From contig CAMDYM010000008.1 of NCBI GenBank assembly GCA_945910425.1, forward strand, positions 1-48,617: a DNA stretch of 48,617 nucleotides, read 5' to 3'. This DNA is from an uncultured Candidatus Melainabacteria bacterium. Lineage in GTDB: Bacteria > Cyanobacteriota > Vampirovibrionia > Gastranaerophilales > Gastranaerophilaceae. The notes below the pieces were generated by a model, which worked only from the letters and a program-made list of their open reading frames with translations, made no database searches and was not told where the DNA came from. The stretch's first letter is position 1. Each line of letters begins with the position of its first letter. This document shows, piece after piece, positions 14,515 to 21,886 of this stretch. Position numbers and translations under genes: made by a program.

Positions 14515-15348
14515 ATGTTTAACACAGAAGACTTATACGAAGTTGTTATATTTTCAATCGGTGATACAAAAGCCGGTACAAAAATGGGAAAATTACAGCT
14601 TAAAAATACGGTTGATGAGAGTCTTCTTAACTGTATTTTGTGGGAAGAAACCCTAAACCGTTTGGATAATAAAATTTTTAGAACAGGAAACTTGGTCAGA
14701 ATAGTTTCGGCAAGTTTTAACGAAAAGTTTAATAATTGTCTAATTTCGGCACTTGAACTTGTGAAAGAAGCAAAATTAGGACTTGAAAGTTCCGAAATTG
14801 ATAAATATTGGGCTAAGTTACAGTCTTATGTCGCAAAAATAAAAGATGAAACTTTGAGAAATTTTGTAGCTTCTCAGTTTGAAAAATATGAGCAGGAATT
14901 TAAAATAAAACCTGCCGCAAAACTTATGCACCACAACTATATCGGCGGGTTGTTGGTTCATACCGTTGAATGTGCCGAGTTTGTCGAGCTTAATATGGCA
15001 AACTTTAAGTATAAGTTGAATGAAGATGAAGTTTATGCAGCTTGTTTGTTGCACGATTTTGGCAAAATCTTTGAATATACGGTCGATACGGAAACAGGTT
15101 TGATAGATTATGCTCCGGGTTTTCGTGAAGAATGGATTTCTCACTCTCAATACGGGTTTAGCGTTTGTATGACCGCGGGATTTAAAAAAGTGGCAAAAAT
15201 GATTGCCGCACATCACGGAAGAGCAGAGTGGGGCGCAATTATAGATTTAAACCAAAAAGATTTAGAGCCTGAATTATACATAATCCATTTTATAGATAAT
15301 TTGTCCGCAAAATTTGGAAAAATTAATACCAGAATGCTTGAGGGGTAA
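14515..15348 (+). CDS. yhaM: YhaM-like 3'-5' exoribonuclease (OB-fold plus HD domain)
   Basis: 277 residues. The first ~85 residues look like an OB-fold (KAGTKMGKLQLKN...GNLVRI). The HD domain follows: HHNYIGGLLVHT (H139-H149), LLHDFGK (H180-D181), AAHHGRAEWG, and HFIDNLSAK, exactly the layout of YhaM/Cbf1. These Mn2+-dependent nucleases trim RNA 3' ends (and ssDNA) and affect replication control in Firmicutes. It begins 2 nt after the ilvC stop, so the genes are co-transcribed and probably translationally coupled, though no functional link with ilvC is evident. Confidence 0.82.
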   Translation: MFNTEDLYEVVIFSIGDTKAGTKMGKLQLKNTVDESLLNCILWEETLNRLDNKIFRTGNLVRIVSASFNEKFNNCLISALELVKEAKLGLESSEIDKYWAKLQSYVAKIKDETLRNFVASQFEKYEQEFKIKPAAKLMHHNYIGGLLVHTVECAEFVELNMANFKYKLNEDEVYAACLLHDFGKIFEYTVDTETGLIDYAPGFREEWISHSQYGFSVCMTAGFKKVAKMIAAHHGRAEWGAIIDLNQKDLEPELYIIHFIDNLSAKFGKINTRMLEG

Positions 15349-15362
15349 AGGTATATTTTGTA

Positions 15363-15950
15363 TTAATCTATATGGGGAATGTTTTTTAATAAATTTTGCA
15401 TTCCTTTACCAATTTTTCTGGCATCTTTTTCTAAGAAGTTGTTATGATATTTATACATTGAAATTATTCCAGTTGGATCAGTATAATTGTCGTGTGCTTC
15501 GAAAAATTTACTAATCATATTTGAAATATTTTCACCTTTAGGAATTTCAGTTTTACCATATCCCATATCTTCAACCATTTTAATGAATTCGGGCTTAAAT
15601 CTTTCTTTCATGCAATTTTCGATTTCTTTATAGCGTTTTAATATAGCTTTAGTTTCGTTAACAGAAATATCATCACTTATAAAAGCTTCTTTAAATATTT
15701 TTTGAGCTTTTTCTATATAAGAAGACCCCCTGCCGGCTTTTTTTACTGCCAAAATTGTTCCCAAAGCCAATACTCCCAATCCGCTAAGAATTAAAGCTCC
15801 TTTGTTTGGTTTGTCGGATTTTGTGGAAATATTTGCAGTGTCATTTCCTGCTTGGTTATTAAGCGGGGTAAAATTAAGTATACCCCGTTTTAAACCCTTC
15901 TGATGATTATATCCAAATTTTGCAGGTGTAAAATTGATATTATTTAGCAT
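15363..15950 (-). CDS. Membrane-anchored protein of unknown function
   Basis: 195 residues. The N-terminus NINFTPAKFGYNHQKG... then a polar stretch, a single hydrophobic segment at about 50-67 (ALILSGLGVLALGTILAV) followed by KK, and a helical C-terminal domain (70-195) rich in K/E. No enzyme motif recognised. It overlaps the upstream gene (15940-16293) by 11 nt in another frame, so they form a two-gene unit. Convergent with yhaM, whose stop is 14 bp away, with no clear terminator between. Confidence 0.65.
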   Translation of the reverse strand: MLNNINFTPAKFGYNHQKGLKRGILNFTPLNNQAGNDTANISTKSDKPNKGALILSGLGVLALGTILAVKKAGRGSSYIEKAQKIFKEAFISDDISVNETKAILKRYKEIENCMKERFKPEFIKMVEDMGYGKTEIPKGENISNMISKFFEAHDNYTDPTGIISMYKYHNNFLEKDARKIGKGMQNLLKNIPHID

Positions 15951-16293
15951 TCATTGTATTAAAACGTTCTTCCATTACTTTATTTGCAAATGTTTTTAAA
16001 TTTTCTAGTTTCTTTTGGAGCAAATTTTTTATGTGTGCGTGTTCGCCCACATTTTTTATCGTTTCCTGAACTTCGCTTATTTGGTTCTGAATTCGTTCAA
16101 GACATGAGTTCAATTTATATAATTTTACTGTTGGACTCATAGTTTTTGTGTTTTTTGTTTTAATCTCTACAACATCAGCAGGTAAATCTTCTTTTCTGTG
16201 TGAAGATTTAAGTCCTAATTTTTTAGTTAATTTAGAAAATTTACTTTTAATTGATGGAGTAGTTGATTGTGTAAGTTTGTTAATAGTGGTCAT
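15940..16293 (-). CDS. Small coiled-coil-like protein of unknown function
   Basis: 117 residues: Ser/Thr/Lys-rich N-terminus (about 1-55) and an amphipathic, Gln/Glu-rich helix (about 57-112, LNSCLERIQNQISEVQETI then NLLQKKLENLKTF) that looks like a coiled coil. No membrane segment. GAAAGGGGAAAAA precedes ATG 16293; this ribosome-site region is itself one arm of a long inverted repeat (16289-16350). First gene of a pair with the 195-aa membrane protein, 11-nt overlap. Confidence 0.65.
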   Translation of the reverse strand: MTTINKLTQSTTPSIKSKFSKLTKKLGLKSSHRKEDLPADVVEIKTKNTKTMSPTVKLYKLNSCLERIQNQISEVQETIKNVGEHAHIKNLLQKKLENLKTFANKVMEERFNTMNAK

Positions 16294-16350
16294 TTTTTCC
16301 CCTTTCTTTTTTATTATATTTTTATAAAAAATTGGAAAGGGGAAAAATGA
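16289..16350. repeat. Inverted repeat duplicating a start-codon region
   Basis: GGTCATTTTTTCCCCTTTC (16289-16307 region) is inverted as GGAAAGGGGAAAAATGACC (16333-16351), differing by one A in a run. The left arm contains the ribosome site and ATG of the gene at 16293; the right arm therefore presents a second copy of ribosome site plus ATG reading the other way. Confidence 0.75.
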
Positions 16351-16380
16351 CCCTACCCTACCCTACCCTACCCTACCCTA
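16351..16380 (+). repeat. (CCCTA)6 pentanucleotide tandem repeat
   Basis: Six perfect CCCTA units directly behind the right arm of the inverted repeat. A 21-codon frame (ATG 16347, stop TAA) runs through it. Such short tracts are prone to slippage. Confidence 0.85.
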
Positions 16381-16420
16381 CTAACTACGCGACTTTTAGC
16401 CGTTTAAAATTTAACTTCAT

Positions 16421-16462
16421 AATTTGTAACATTTTTGGATTTATCCAAAAATGTTACAAATT
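16421..16462. repeat. 42-bp perfect palindrome
   Basis: AATTTGTAACATTTTTGGAT (16421-16440), TT, ATCCAAAAATGTTACAAATT (16443-16462): twenty perfect base pairs around a 2-nt centre. It lies 107 bp upstream of the winged-helix gene at 16569. No G/C-rich stem plus T-tract, so not a standard terminator; an operator, cruciform or double-hairpin RNA element are possible. Confidence 0.85.
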
Positions 16463-16568
16463 AAATAAAAATTTACGTTACGAAACATTTTGAGTCATGG
16501 AGCATGGTTTATGCTAAATTAAAGTTAATAAACGGATATATTTAGGAATAGTTTTAAGGAGATAATGA

Positions 16569-17237
16569 ATGTCTGAATATCTGAGCAAAGAAGAGATAAA
16601 ACAATGGAGAAGTTCATTAGAAAAAATTACATTAGAGGAATTTGCTGCGAAATTAGGGAAAAAAGTTGAAGAAAAAAAAGAAACTAACGATCTTGTTGAT
16701 ATAGTTTTACACGGTAAACCGGTTGTTTCCGAATTGCCAAGTTGGAATCCTAAAGTCGAGCGTTTAAGCGCAATCGCAGACAGAGCTTATGAAAAAGAGA
16801 AAGAACTTTATATTTCTCCGTTCTCAGCTAAAAACCTTAAAATAGATGAACCAAAAGTTGAAAAACAACCTGCAAAAAAATCAACTTCTGAGAAAAAAGC
16901 TCCTGTAGTTAAGTCTGTTAAACCCAAAACGGCTCCTAAGAAATCTGAAAAAACTATTAAAGCAGTAAAAAAAGAAGTACTTTCTGATACTAAAACAGGT
17001 GATGAGTTAAGAGATGAAGTCAGAGTTGTATTTAAAAAAGCTTTAACTGATAGAGAACAAAAAGTTTTTGATTACTTTGCAGCTCACAAAAATAAAATTG
17101 TTTATGCTAAAGATTTAGCTACACTTCTTGACCTTCCAAGAGATTATGTTTATAAGTATATTAAAAACTTAAGAGCAAAAATCGATGGCGAAGCACTTAA
17201 AAATGCTGATAAAGGTGGATTTGTCTTATCTATATAA
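16569..17237 (+). CDS. Lys-rich protein with C-terminal winged-helix domain
   Basis: 222 residues. N-terminal ~45 residues helical (SKEEIKQWRSSLEKITLEEF), then an extended Lys/Pro/Ala-rich linker (about 95-140, KKSTSEKKAPVVKSVKPK), then a C-terminal domain (about 158-222): LTDREQKVFDYFAAH, KDLATLLDLP, DYVYKYIKNLRAKI, GGFVL. The last part resembles an OmpR/PhoB-type winged helix (recognition helix 'vyvyIknLRaKi' then the wing GGFVL). It may be a DNA-binding protein with a basic tail similar to nucleoid proteins. AAGGAG lies 7 nt before ATG 16569. A long palindrome upstream could be its own operator. Ends in a strong terminator. Confidence 0.65.
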   Translation: MSEYLSKEEIKQWRSSLEKITLEEFAAKLGKKVEEKKETNDLVDIVLHGKPVVSELPSWNPKVERLSAIADRAYEKEKELYISPFSAKNLKIDEPKVEKQPAKKSTSEKKAPVVKSVKPKTAPKKSEKTIKAVKKEVLSDTKTGDELRDEVRVVFKKALTDREQKVFDYFAAHKNKIVYAKDLATLLDLPRDYVYKYIKNLRAKIDGEALKNADKGGFVLSI

Positions 17238-17244
17238 AAAGATT

Positions 17245-17287
17245 TAACAAAAGGCGGCGGTTAAATTTTAACCGCCGCCTTTTGTTA
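17245..17287. terminator. Bidirectional terminator, 21-bp perfect stem
   Basis: TAACAAAAGGCGGCGGTTAAA, one T, then the exact reverse complement (17267-17287). It serves the winged-helix gene and the convergent L7/L12-like gene. Confidence 0.95.
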
Positions 17288-17299
17288 ATATAAAAATTT

Positions 17300-17674
17300 T
17301 TATTTAATTTCTAAAGTTGCACCGACAAATTCCAGTGCTTTTTTTGTCAAATCAGCTTCTTTTTCTGAAACGTTAGATAAAACTTCTGACGGGGTTGTAT
17401 TAACGATTGATTTTGCGCTGTTATAATCAATGCCTGTAATTTGTCTTATTGTTGCCATAACAGTTGCTTTATTATTTCCGGCATCAATGAGTATAAGCTT
17501 TTTACCGCCTGTAGACCTTTTTATTGTAGAGGTTTTATTTACAGGTTTTAATTTAGCTGCGTATTTAGCAACATCAATGCTGTCCATATCAAATCCGTAG
17601 CGTTTTTTTAAGAAGTCGCGTAAAATGATGATTAACATAATAGCGATTCCGGCGTATAAAAAGTTCATATCCAT
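17300..17674 (-). CDS. Membrane-anchored protein with L7/L12 C-terminal-like domain
   Basis: 124 residues. Residues 3-19 form one transmembrane helix (FLYAGIAIMLIIILRDF), followed by KKR, so N-out with the rest cytoplasmic. Residues ~57-124 align by eye with the C-terminal domain of rplL, the next gene on the same strand: NKATVMATIRQITGIDYNSAK against [22 protein letters not shown] (quoted in part), then P..V....S.KEA....K.ALE..GATLEIK against P..V....KKEEA....[13 protein letters not shown]. The Lys/Arg residues that in L12 contact translation factors are partly kept. It probably arose by duplication of the L12 domain. Function unknown; it may bring translation factors to the membrane, but this is inference. 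GGAG is 11 nt before the ATG. Confidence 0.8.
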   Translation of the reverse strand: MDMNFLYAGIAIMLIIILRDFLKKRYGFDMDSIDVAKYAAKLKPVNKTSTIKRSTGGKKLILIDAGNNKATVMATIRQITGIDYNSAKSIVNTTPSEVLSNVSEKEADLTKKALEFVGATLEIK

Positions 17675-17745
17675 AATAATTAACGCTCCATATAATCTTC
17701 TTACTTATAAATTTATAATATCACGGCAATTTTTAAAAATCAAAT

Positions 17746-17777
17746 AAAATGGCGACCAGATTTCTGACCGCCATTTT
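17746..17777 (-). terminator. Terminator of the rplJ-rplL operon
   Basis: AAAATGGCG...CGCCATTTT with inner CAGA/TCTG stem, followed on the minus strand by ATTTGATTTTT. Lies 27 bp after the rplL stop. Confidence 0.88.
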
Positions 17778-17803
17778 TTAAAAAGTTTAAATTGATAATC
17801 AAA

Positions 17804-18175
17804 CTATTTGATTTCAACAACAGCACCAGCTGCTTCAAGAGTTTTCTTGATTTCAGCAGCTTCTTCTTTTTTGATGCCTTCTTTAACTGCTTTAGGAGCA
17901 GCTTCAACTAAGTCTTTAGCTTCTTTCAAGCCTAAACCAGTTAAAGTTCTAACTTCTTTTAATACAGCGATTTTCTTATCAGCAGGAACTGAAGCTAATA
18001 CAACAGAAACTTCAGCGTCAGCATCTTCAGCCGGAGCTGCTGCTGCAGGAGCTGCTGCAACTGCTACAGGAGCTGCTGCAGATACGCCGAATTTTTCTTC
18101 CATAGCTTTAACTAATTCAGCTGCTTCTAATAATGTTAATTTTTCAATTGATTCTAAGATTGATTCTACACTCAT
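17804..18175 (-). CDS. rplL: Ribosomal protein L7/L12
   Basis: 123 residues, standard length. The N-terminal dimerisation domain (1-33, [19 protein letters not shown]), an Ala/Pro hinge (about 35-55, [16 protein letters not shown]) and the C-terminal factor-binding domain ([21 protein letters not shown], ending VEIK) are all present. It forms the stalk that recruits EF-Tu, EF-G and IF2. AAAGGAG is 8 nt before ATG 18175. Second gene of rplJ-rplL, 118 bp after rplJ; that spacer holds a small TGCGAA/TTCGCA hairpin, which could contribute to the higher dosage of L12. Confidence 0.99.
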   Translation of the reverse strand: MSVESILESIEKLTLLEAAELVKAMEEKFGVSAAAPVAVAAAPAAAAPAEDADAEVSVVLASVPADKKIAVLKEVRTLTGLGLKEAKDLVEAAPKAVKEGIKKEEAAEIKKTLEAAGAVVEIK

Positions 18176-18293
18176 TGTTTTTCTCCTTTATAATTATTTG
18201 AGTTTTGTACTAATACTTTTTTGCGAAACTTCGCATTTTTACTGCTTTTATTTTTACCAGGCAAGGCTAATAATTTGCCCTACGCAAAATTCG

Positions 18294-18815
18294 CTAAGCA
18301 GCTTTTTGATCTCTGACAGCTGCCATAGCTCTTGTAAGTTGTGACATAACTGCATTGATAGATCCAACGATACCAGATGCCGGTGAGTTGATAGATCCAA
18401 GCATTTTTGCGAAAAGTTCTTCTTTTGAAGGAAGTTCTGCCAATGCTTTTGTTTCAGCTTCTGTAAGTAATTTACCGTCTAATACTGCACCAACAATAGT
18501 ACCTTTTTTAGTATCTTTGATAAATTTAGCTACAGCCTTAGCCGGAGTTACAGGATCTTCAAAACCGAAAGCCAAAGCGATAGGACCTGTTAATTTTTCA
18601 GCTAAAGCTTCGTATTCGGTACCTTTAACAGCGATTTTAGCCAAAGTGTTTTTTGTAACCATATAGTCGCCGCCTGTTTTTTGGATTTCACGTCTTAATT
18701 TTGTGATATCTTCAACAGTAAGACCTTGATACTCAGTGATAACTGCAACTTGCGCCTTTTCGATTTTTGCTTTTATAGCATCTATTTTTTCTGATTTAAA
18801 TGCTTTTGTTGCCAT
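18294..18815 (-). CDS. rplJ: Ribosomal protein L10
   Basis: 173 residues. The N-terminal rRNA-binding part contains AVITEYQGLTVEDITKLR and the YMVTKNTLAKIA segment typical of L10; the C-terminal helix binds L12 dimers. ATG 18815 is chosen (AAAGGAG 6-8 nt upstream); an in-frame ATG at 18854 lies in the leader. It should repress its own operon by binding the L10 leader mRNA upstream. rplK and rplA, often just upstream, are not here. Confidence 0.99.
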   Translation of the reverse strand: MATKAFKSEKIDAIKAKIEKAQVAVITEYQGLTVEDITKLRREIQKTGGDYMVTKNTLAKIAVKGTEYEALAEKLTGPIALAFGFEDPVTPAKAVAKFIKDTKKGTIVGAVLDGKLLTEAETKALAELPSKEELFAKMLGSINSPASGIVGSINAVMSQLTRAMAAVRDQKAA

Positions 18816-18880
18816 TTTTAGCTCCTTTGATTTTACTGTGATTGTTTTGTACAATCAGTTTATGTTATCGACCTGTTAAA

Positions 18881-19115
18881 AACTAAAAAAGATTTTGCTT
18901 TTCTAGCTTAGCCGCAAAATCTTACACAAATCTTTTATGTTTTGTGGTACCGTCCAAAACATTCCACCATTACGGGTCTTCCCCTTTTGGGCTTGTGCCT
19001 TGTCTTGCACCCTTGTGTAACCTCGATTAGCTTGTCTATTAAGGGCTAAGGTATTCAAATTGGGGCTTTATTCTGTACCCCTTGTACCCGCCGCCCGCTA
19101 ATTGTCTACGGCTGT
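18881..19115 (-). ncRNA. L10 leader (autoregulatory 5' UTR) with attenuator
   Basis: About 235 nt between the promoter at 19122-19150 and the rplJ gene. The RNA contains CCGTAGACAATTAGCGG near its 5' end, typical of L10 leaders, a kink-turn-like mid part (GGGAAGACCCG) and several paired segments. At its 3' end AAGATTTTGC (18889-18898) and GCAAAATCTT (18914-18923) form a stem followed by TTTTTTAGTTTTT, an intrinsic terminator. L10(L12)4 binding would be expected to favour termination. This is the largest gene-free stretch here (18816-19216). Confidence 0.8.
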
Positions 19116-19121
19116 ATGTTT

Positions 19122-19150
19122 AATATAGCGGAAAGGTAGGAAAAAATCAA
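19122..19150 (-). promoter_or_regulatory. Promoter of the rplJ-rplL operon
   Basis: On the minus strand TTGATT (19145-19150), exactly 17 bp, TATATT (19122-19127). Transcription would start near 19115, just before the L10 leader. Confidence 0.75.
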
Positions 19151-19216
19151 GTAAAAATTTTACAAAAATATACATTATAACGGCAATTTTTTGTTAAAAC
19201 GTGTTTTAATTAATAT

Positions 19217-19531
19217 ATGGTAGAAGGAAATCTTGAACTTTCGGCAAATAAAAATATGCATTACGGCATGAAAACTCTTGTGGGGGTAATCGATGCGCCT
19301 GATGTTATCAATAAGCATTCTTATTATTCCAAAAATGATGCTAAAAAGATGTATGATGAAATTCACCGAGATACATATGTCAGACTTAAAAACGCGCCTG
19401 AGCCTAAAAAAGGCGGGGTTCCAAAAATTTTGAAATATCTGACAGGTATAATCGGTATTTCCACTTTGTTTTTGTTTGGTAAAAATGTTAAAAACGGGAT
19501 TGTAAAATTTATAAAAAATCTGCCTAAATAG
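19217..19531 (+). CDS. Small protein with C-terminal membrane segment, unknown
   Basis: 104 residues: polar N-terminal domain (residues 1-65, including IDAPDVINKHSYYSK and KKMYDEIHRDTYV), a Pro/Lys stretch, and a hydrophobic helix at about 75-88 (LTGIIGISTLFLFG) near the C-terminus, so tail-anchored. No family recognised. ATG 19217 has no ribosome site; TTTAAT ends 6 nt before it, so it may be leaderless. It ends 2 bp before the convergent metallophosphoesterase gene. A later start at ATG 19256 cannot be excluded. Confidence 0.5.
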   Translation: MVEGNLELSANKNMHYGMKTLVGVIDAPDVINKHSYYSKNDAKKMYDEIHRDTYVRLKNAPEPKKGGVPKILKYLTGIIGISTLFLFGKNVKNGIVKFIKNLPK

Positions 19532-19533
19532 GT

Positions 19534-20370
19534 TTATTCTTTTATTTCAAATTCTTTTAATCTTGTGTAAATTATCGGTGAAAATTCTTTTGTTGTTACA
19601 ATATCAATGATTTTATATGAATTTGGTGCCGATAATAATGAAGGGCTTGAAATATGGTAAACTCCGTCATACATATTTTCGGAATTTACATGGAAGTGTC
19701 CTGAAATTACGGCTAAAACATTGTGATATTCAGATAGTATTTTTTTATAATCTTCAACTTTGTAAGTTTTATGTGTGCGCAAAGACGATTCAACGCCTTG
19801 CGGATACTCTACAGGAAAATGCTGTAAAATAACGACTTGTTTTTTCTTTTTATCGTATTTTGCTAATTCTTTTTCAAGCCATTTTAGGGTATCTTCTCTA
19901 TAGTAACCAACAGACCCCGGGATAATTTCTTTTGCTCCGTCGACTATTAAGAATATAAACCCGTTTTGTTTGAATTTGTAATTTGATTTGTTTTGAAAGA
20001 AGAACGGATTAGCTTTGTGTAGAAGTTCGTAGTACTTAACCTTTGATAATCCGCCTGATTTATATACATCATGGTTTCCGACTGCAACATAGTAGGGAAC
20101 TTTTAAATTTTTTACTTCTTTAGCAAAAATTTTAAGGTTTTCTTCTTTTGGATTAGCAATATTATCACCTGTAAAAACTACAAATGAAATTTCGGGTTGA
20201 GAATTTATATCATCAATTGCTGATTTAAGTGTATTTATTGAGTATTGCGAGTTTGCTGACAGGTGAACGTCTGTGACTTGTGCAAACTTAATATTATCAG
20301 CCAAAGCTTTACAGCTTGAAATAGCTAAACTCATAAATAATCCGACAATCAATAGTATAAATTTTCTCAT
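19534..20370 (-). CDS. Exported calcineurin-like metallophosphoesterase
   Basis: 278 residues. Hydrophobic signal (about 3-18, FILLIVGLFMSLAIS) followed by SSC at residues 18-20, a possible lipobox, so either secreted or a lipoprotein. The binuclear metal motifs of the family are all present: DVH (about residue 34-36), GDN, GNHD, LQHFP and GHFHVN. Substrate could be a phosphodiester, nucleotide or phospholipid headgroup; not predictable. Start ATG 20370 has GGGAGAA 9-10 nt upstream. It is divergent from rqcP. Confidence 0.88.
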   Translation of the reverse strand: MRKFILLIVGLFMSLAISSCKALADNIKFAQVTDVHLSANSQYSINTLKSAIDDINSQPEISFVVFTGDNIANPKEENLKIFAKEVKNLKVPYYVAVGNHDVYKSGGLSKVKYYELLHKANPFFFQNKSNYKFKQNGFIFLIVDGAKEIIPGSVGYYREDTLKWLEKELAKYDKKKKQVVILQHFPVEYPQGVESSLRTHKTYKVEDYKKILSEYHNVLAVISGHFHVNSENMYDGVYHISSPSLLSAPNSYKIIDIVTTKEFSPIIYTRLKEFEIKE

Positions 20371-20436
20371 AAAAACTTCATTCTCCCTGGTAAAATTATA
20401 TCATAAATTTTAAAAATATGATAAAATGTAAGTATT

Positions 20437-20682
20437 ATGAGATTAGATAAGTTTTTAAAAGTATCAAGATTAATAAAAAGACGAACTGTAGCGAACGAAG
20501 TTTCCGATATGGGAAGGGTTTTTATTAACGACAACCCTGCAAAACCTGCAAAACAAATTAAAGAAAATGATATTATAACAATTGAATATGCAAACCGTAC
20601 TGTTAAGGCAAAAGTTCTAAAAGTGCCTACAGGTAATGTCAGTATTCAGGAGTCTTCAACTTTGTATGAGTTATTAGATTAA
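20437..20682 (+). CDS. rqcP: S4-domain RNA-binding protein RqcP/Hsp15-like
   Basis: 81 residues. MRLDKFLKVSRLIKRRTVANE opens an S4 domain (RLDKFL, then R-R-T-x-A), with GRVFIND, AKPAKQIKENDIITI. This is the RqcP (YlmH-independent, YabO/Hsp15) family, which stabilises tRNA on obstructed 50S subunits during C-terminal Ala tailing with RqcH. RqcH is not seen here. There is no ribosome site; TAAAAT at 20422-20427 ends 9 nt before the ATG, suggesting a near-leaderless mRNA. Confidence 0.85.
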   Translation: MRLDKFLKVSRLIKRRTVANEVSDMGRVFINDNPAKPAKQIKENDIITIEYANRTVKAKVLKVPTGNVSIQESSTLYELLD

Positions 20683-20769
20683 GTTATGTAACATTAATTC
20701 TCCTGTTTGAAATAATGCTTTTTTAAAATACTTTATTAAAATATAGAGAGTAATAACGGAGAGCATATT

Positions 20770-21075
20770 ATGAACAACAGAATTGATGGTGCAGGCAGAA
20801 TAAATAATGATGTTAAAATTACATTAAATAATGTAAAAGAAAACTCAAAAGTTTCTGTCAACAGTGCTTTTGGTGACGGATTTGCGAGTGGTAAAACAGG
20901 ATTTGTTTCTATAGATTCAAGATTTCGAGCGCTTACGGCTAAATTTGATTTTGAGGCGCCAAACTATCCGAAAGGCGGGTTTGCACAGTTTAGTCCGACG
21001 GATTCTGATTATCAGTCTATGAAACATTTAGATTCCGTTTTAGATACACCTGAAATGGCGTATTCAGAAGCTTAG
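20770..21075 (+). CDS. Small protein of unknown function
   Basis: 101 residues, Asn/Ser/Gly/Lys-rich, no signal peptide or membrane helix. N-terminus MNNRIDGAGRINNDVKITLNN and C-terminus SPTDSDYQSMKHLDSVLDTPEM; low predicted structure. ACGGAGAG precedes ATG 20770 by about 7 nt, supporting translation. Lies between rqcP and the rplU-rpmA terminator. Not recognised. Confidence 0.6.
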   Translation: MNNRIDGAGRINNDVKITLNNVKENSKVSVNSAFGDGFASGKTGFVSIDSRFRALTAKFDFEAPNYPKGGFAQFSPTDSDYQSMKHLDSVLDTPEMAYSEA

Positions 21076-21094
21076 TTAGTGTCCTTAATATAAA

Positions 21095-21136
21095 TAAAAA
21101 AGTCGAGCTTGAGAAATTTCAAGCCCGACTTTTTGT
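21095..21136. terminator. Bidirectional terminator downstream of rpmA
   Basis: AAAAAAGTCG-a-GCTTGA, loop, TTCAAGC-c-CGACTTTTT: stem of about 14 bp with A/T runs both sides; serves rplU-rpmA on minus and the 20770 gene on plus. Confidence 0.9.
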
Positions 21137-21149
21137 TTAAAATTTTGAC

Positions 21150-21404
21150 TTATACAGCGTAAACACTAACTTGTTTTCTGTCACGTCTGTGAGGTTCAAA
21201 TTTAACAGTACCGTCAATCAATGCAAATAAAGTATCATCAGAACCGATACCTACATTGTTACCCGGGTGAATTTTTGTTCCTCTTTGTCTAACAAGGATA
21301 TTACCGGCTTTAACAGCTTCGCCACCGAATTTTTTAACGCCTAAACGCTTTGCTTCGGAGTCGCGGCCGTTACGGGTAGATCCCATACCTTTCTTATGTG
21401 CCAT
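21150..21404 (-). CDS. rpmA: Ribosomal protein L27
   Basis: 84 residues. [22 protein letters not shown] and [11 protein letters not shown] are diagnostic. The protein starts MAHKKG, i.e. the conserved AHKKG tail that reaches the peptidyl-transferase centre is directly at the N-terminus, without the cleavable Firmicute-type extension. Ribosome site AAAGGAG is 7-8 nt upstream. Follows rplU by 43 bp. Confidence 0.99.
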   Translation of the reverse strand: MAHKKGMGSTRNGRDSEAKRLGVKKFGGEAVKAGNILVRQRGTKIHPGNNVGIGSDDTLFALIDGTVKFEPHRRDRKQVSVYAV

Positions 21405-21447
21405 TTTTCATTTTCTCCTTTATAATTTTTTACTTTTACGATTTAGA

Positions 21448-21807
21448 CTATGCTTCAGTTGAAGCTTCTTCAGTTGAAGCAGTTTTCTTAGCCGCAGAAG
21501 TTCTGATTTTAGAAACCATTACTCTGGTGAAGCCTTGTCTGTGACCTTGTTTTTTTCTGTAACCTTTTTTAGGTCTTTGTTTGTAAACGATAATTTTCTT
21601 AGCTCTGTCATGTAACATGATTTTACCTTCTACAGAAGCACCTGTTACGTATGGCTGACCTACTTTAGATTTTTTACCGTTAACAATCATAACGATTTTG
21701 TCAAAAACTACTTTTGAATCCTTTTCGCCTTCTAATAATTCGATATCAACGTAGCGACCTTCTTCAAGTTGATACTGCTTTCCGCCTGTTTCGACTATTG
21801 CGTACAT
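21448..21807 (-). CDS. rplU: Ribosomal protein L21
   Basis: 119 residues: MYAIVETGGKQYQLEEG start and KRPKKGYRKKQGHRQGFT core are diagnostic for L21; the C-terminal 15 residues are an Ala/Thr/Glu-rich tail (AAKKTASTEEASTEA). First gene of rplU-rpmA. AAAGGAC is 8 nt before the ATG. The ~80-nt leader contains AACCCCGCAAGGGTT and GGGTTACGAAACCC, which can form alternative hairpins. Confidence 0.98.
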   Translation of the reverse strand: MYAIVETGGKQYQLEEGRYVDIELLEGEKDSKVVFDKIVMIVNGKKSKVGQPYVTGASVEGKIMLHDRAKKIIVYKQRPKKGYRKKQGHRQGFTRVMVSKIRTSAAKKTASTEEASTEA

Positions 21808-21886
21808 CTTTTTGTCCTTTCATTTGCGGGTTTCGTAACCCTTGCGGGGTTTTGTAAACGATTGACCCAAGTAATCACGTATAGTT

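Noticed and set aside
14818-15216. 132-codon frame antisense to the yhaM-like gene
   Set aside because: Fully inside a well-supported HD-domain gene, opposite strand, no start signal.
16347-16412. 21-codon frame through the CCCTA tract
   Set aside because: Kept as a finding, not a gene: too short and repetitive to claim as coding, although ribosome site and ATG are present.
17808-18344. 178-codon frame antisense to rplL
   Set aside because: Shadow of the Ala-rich rplL gene; low-complexity Ala/Ser protein, no ribosome site.
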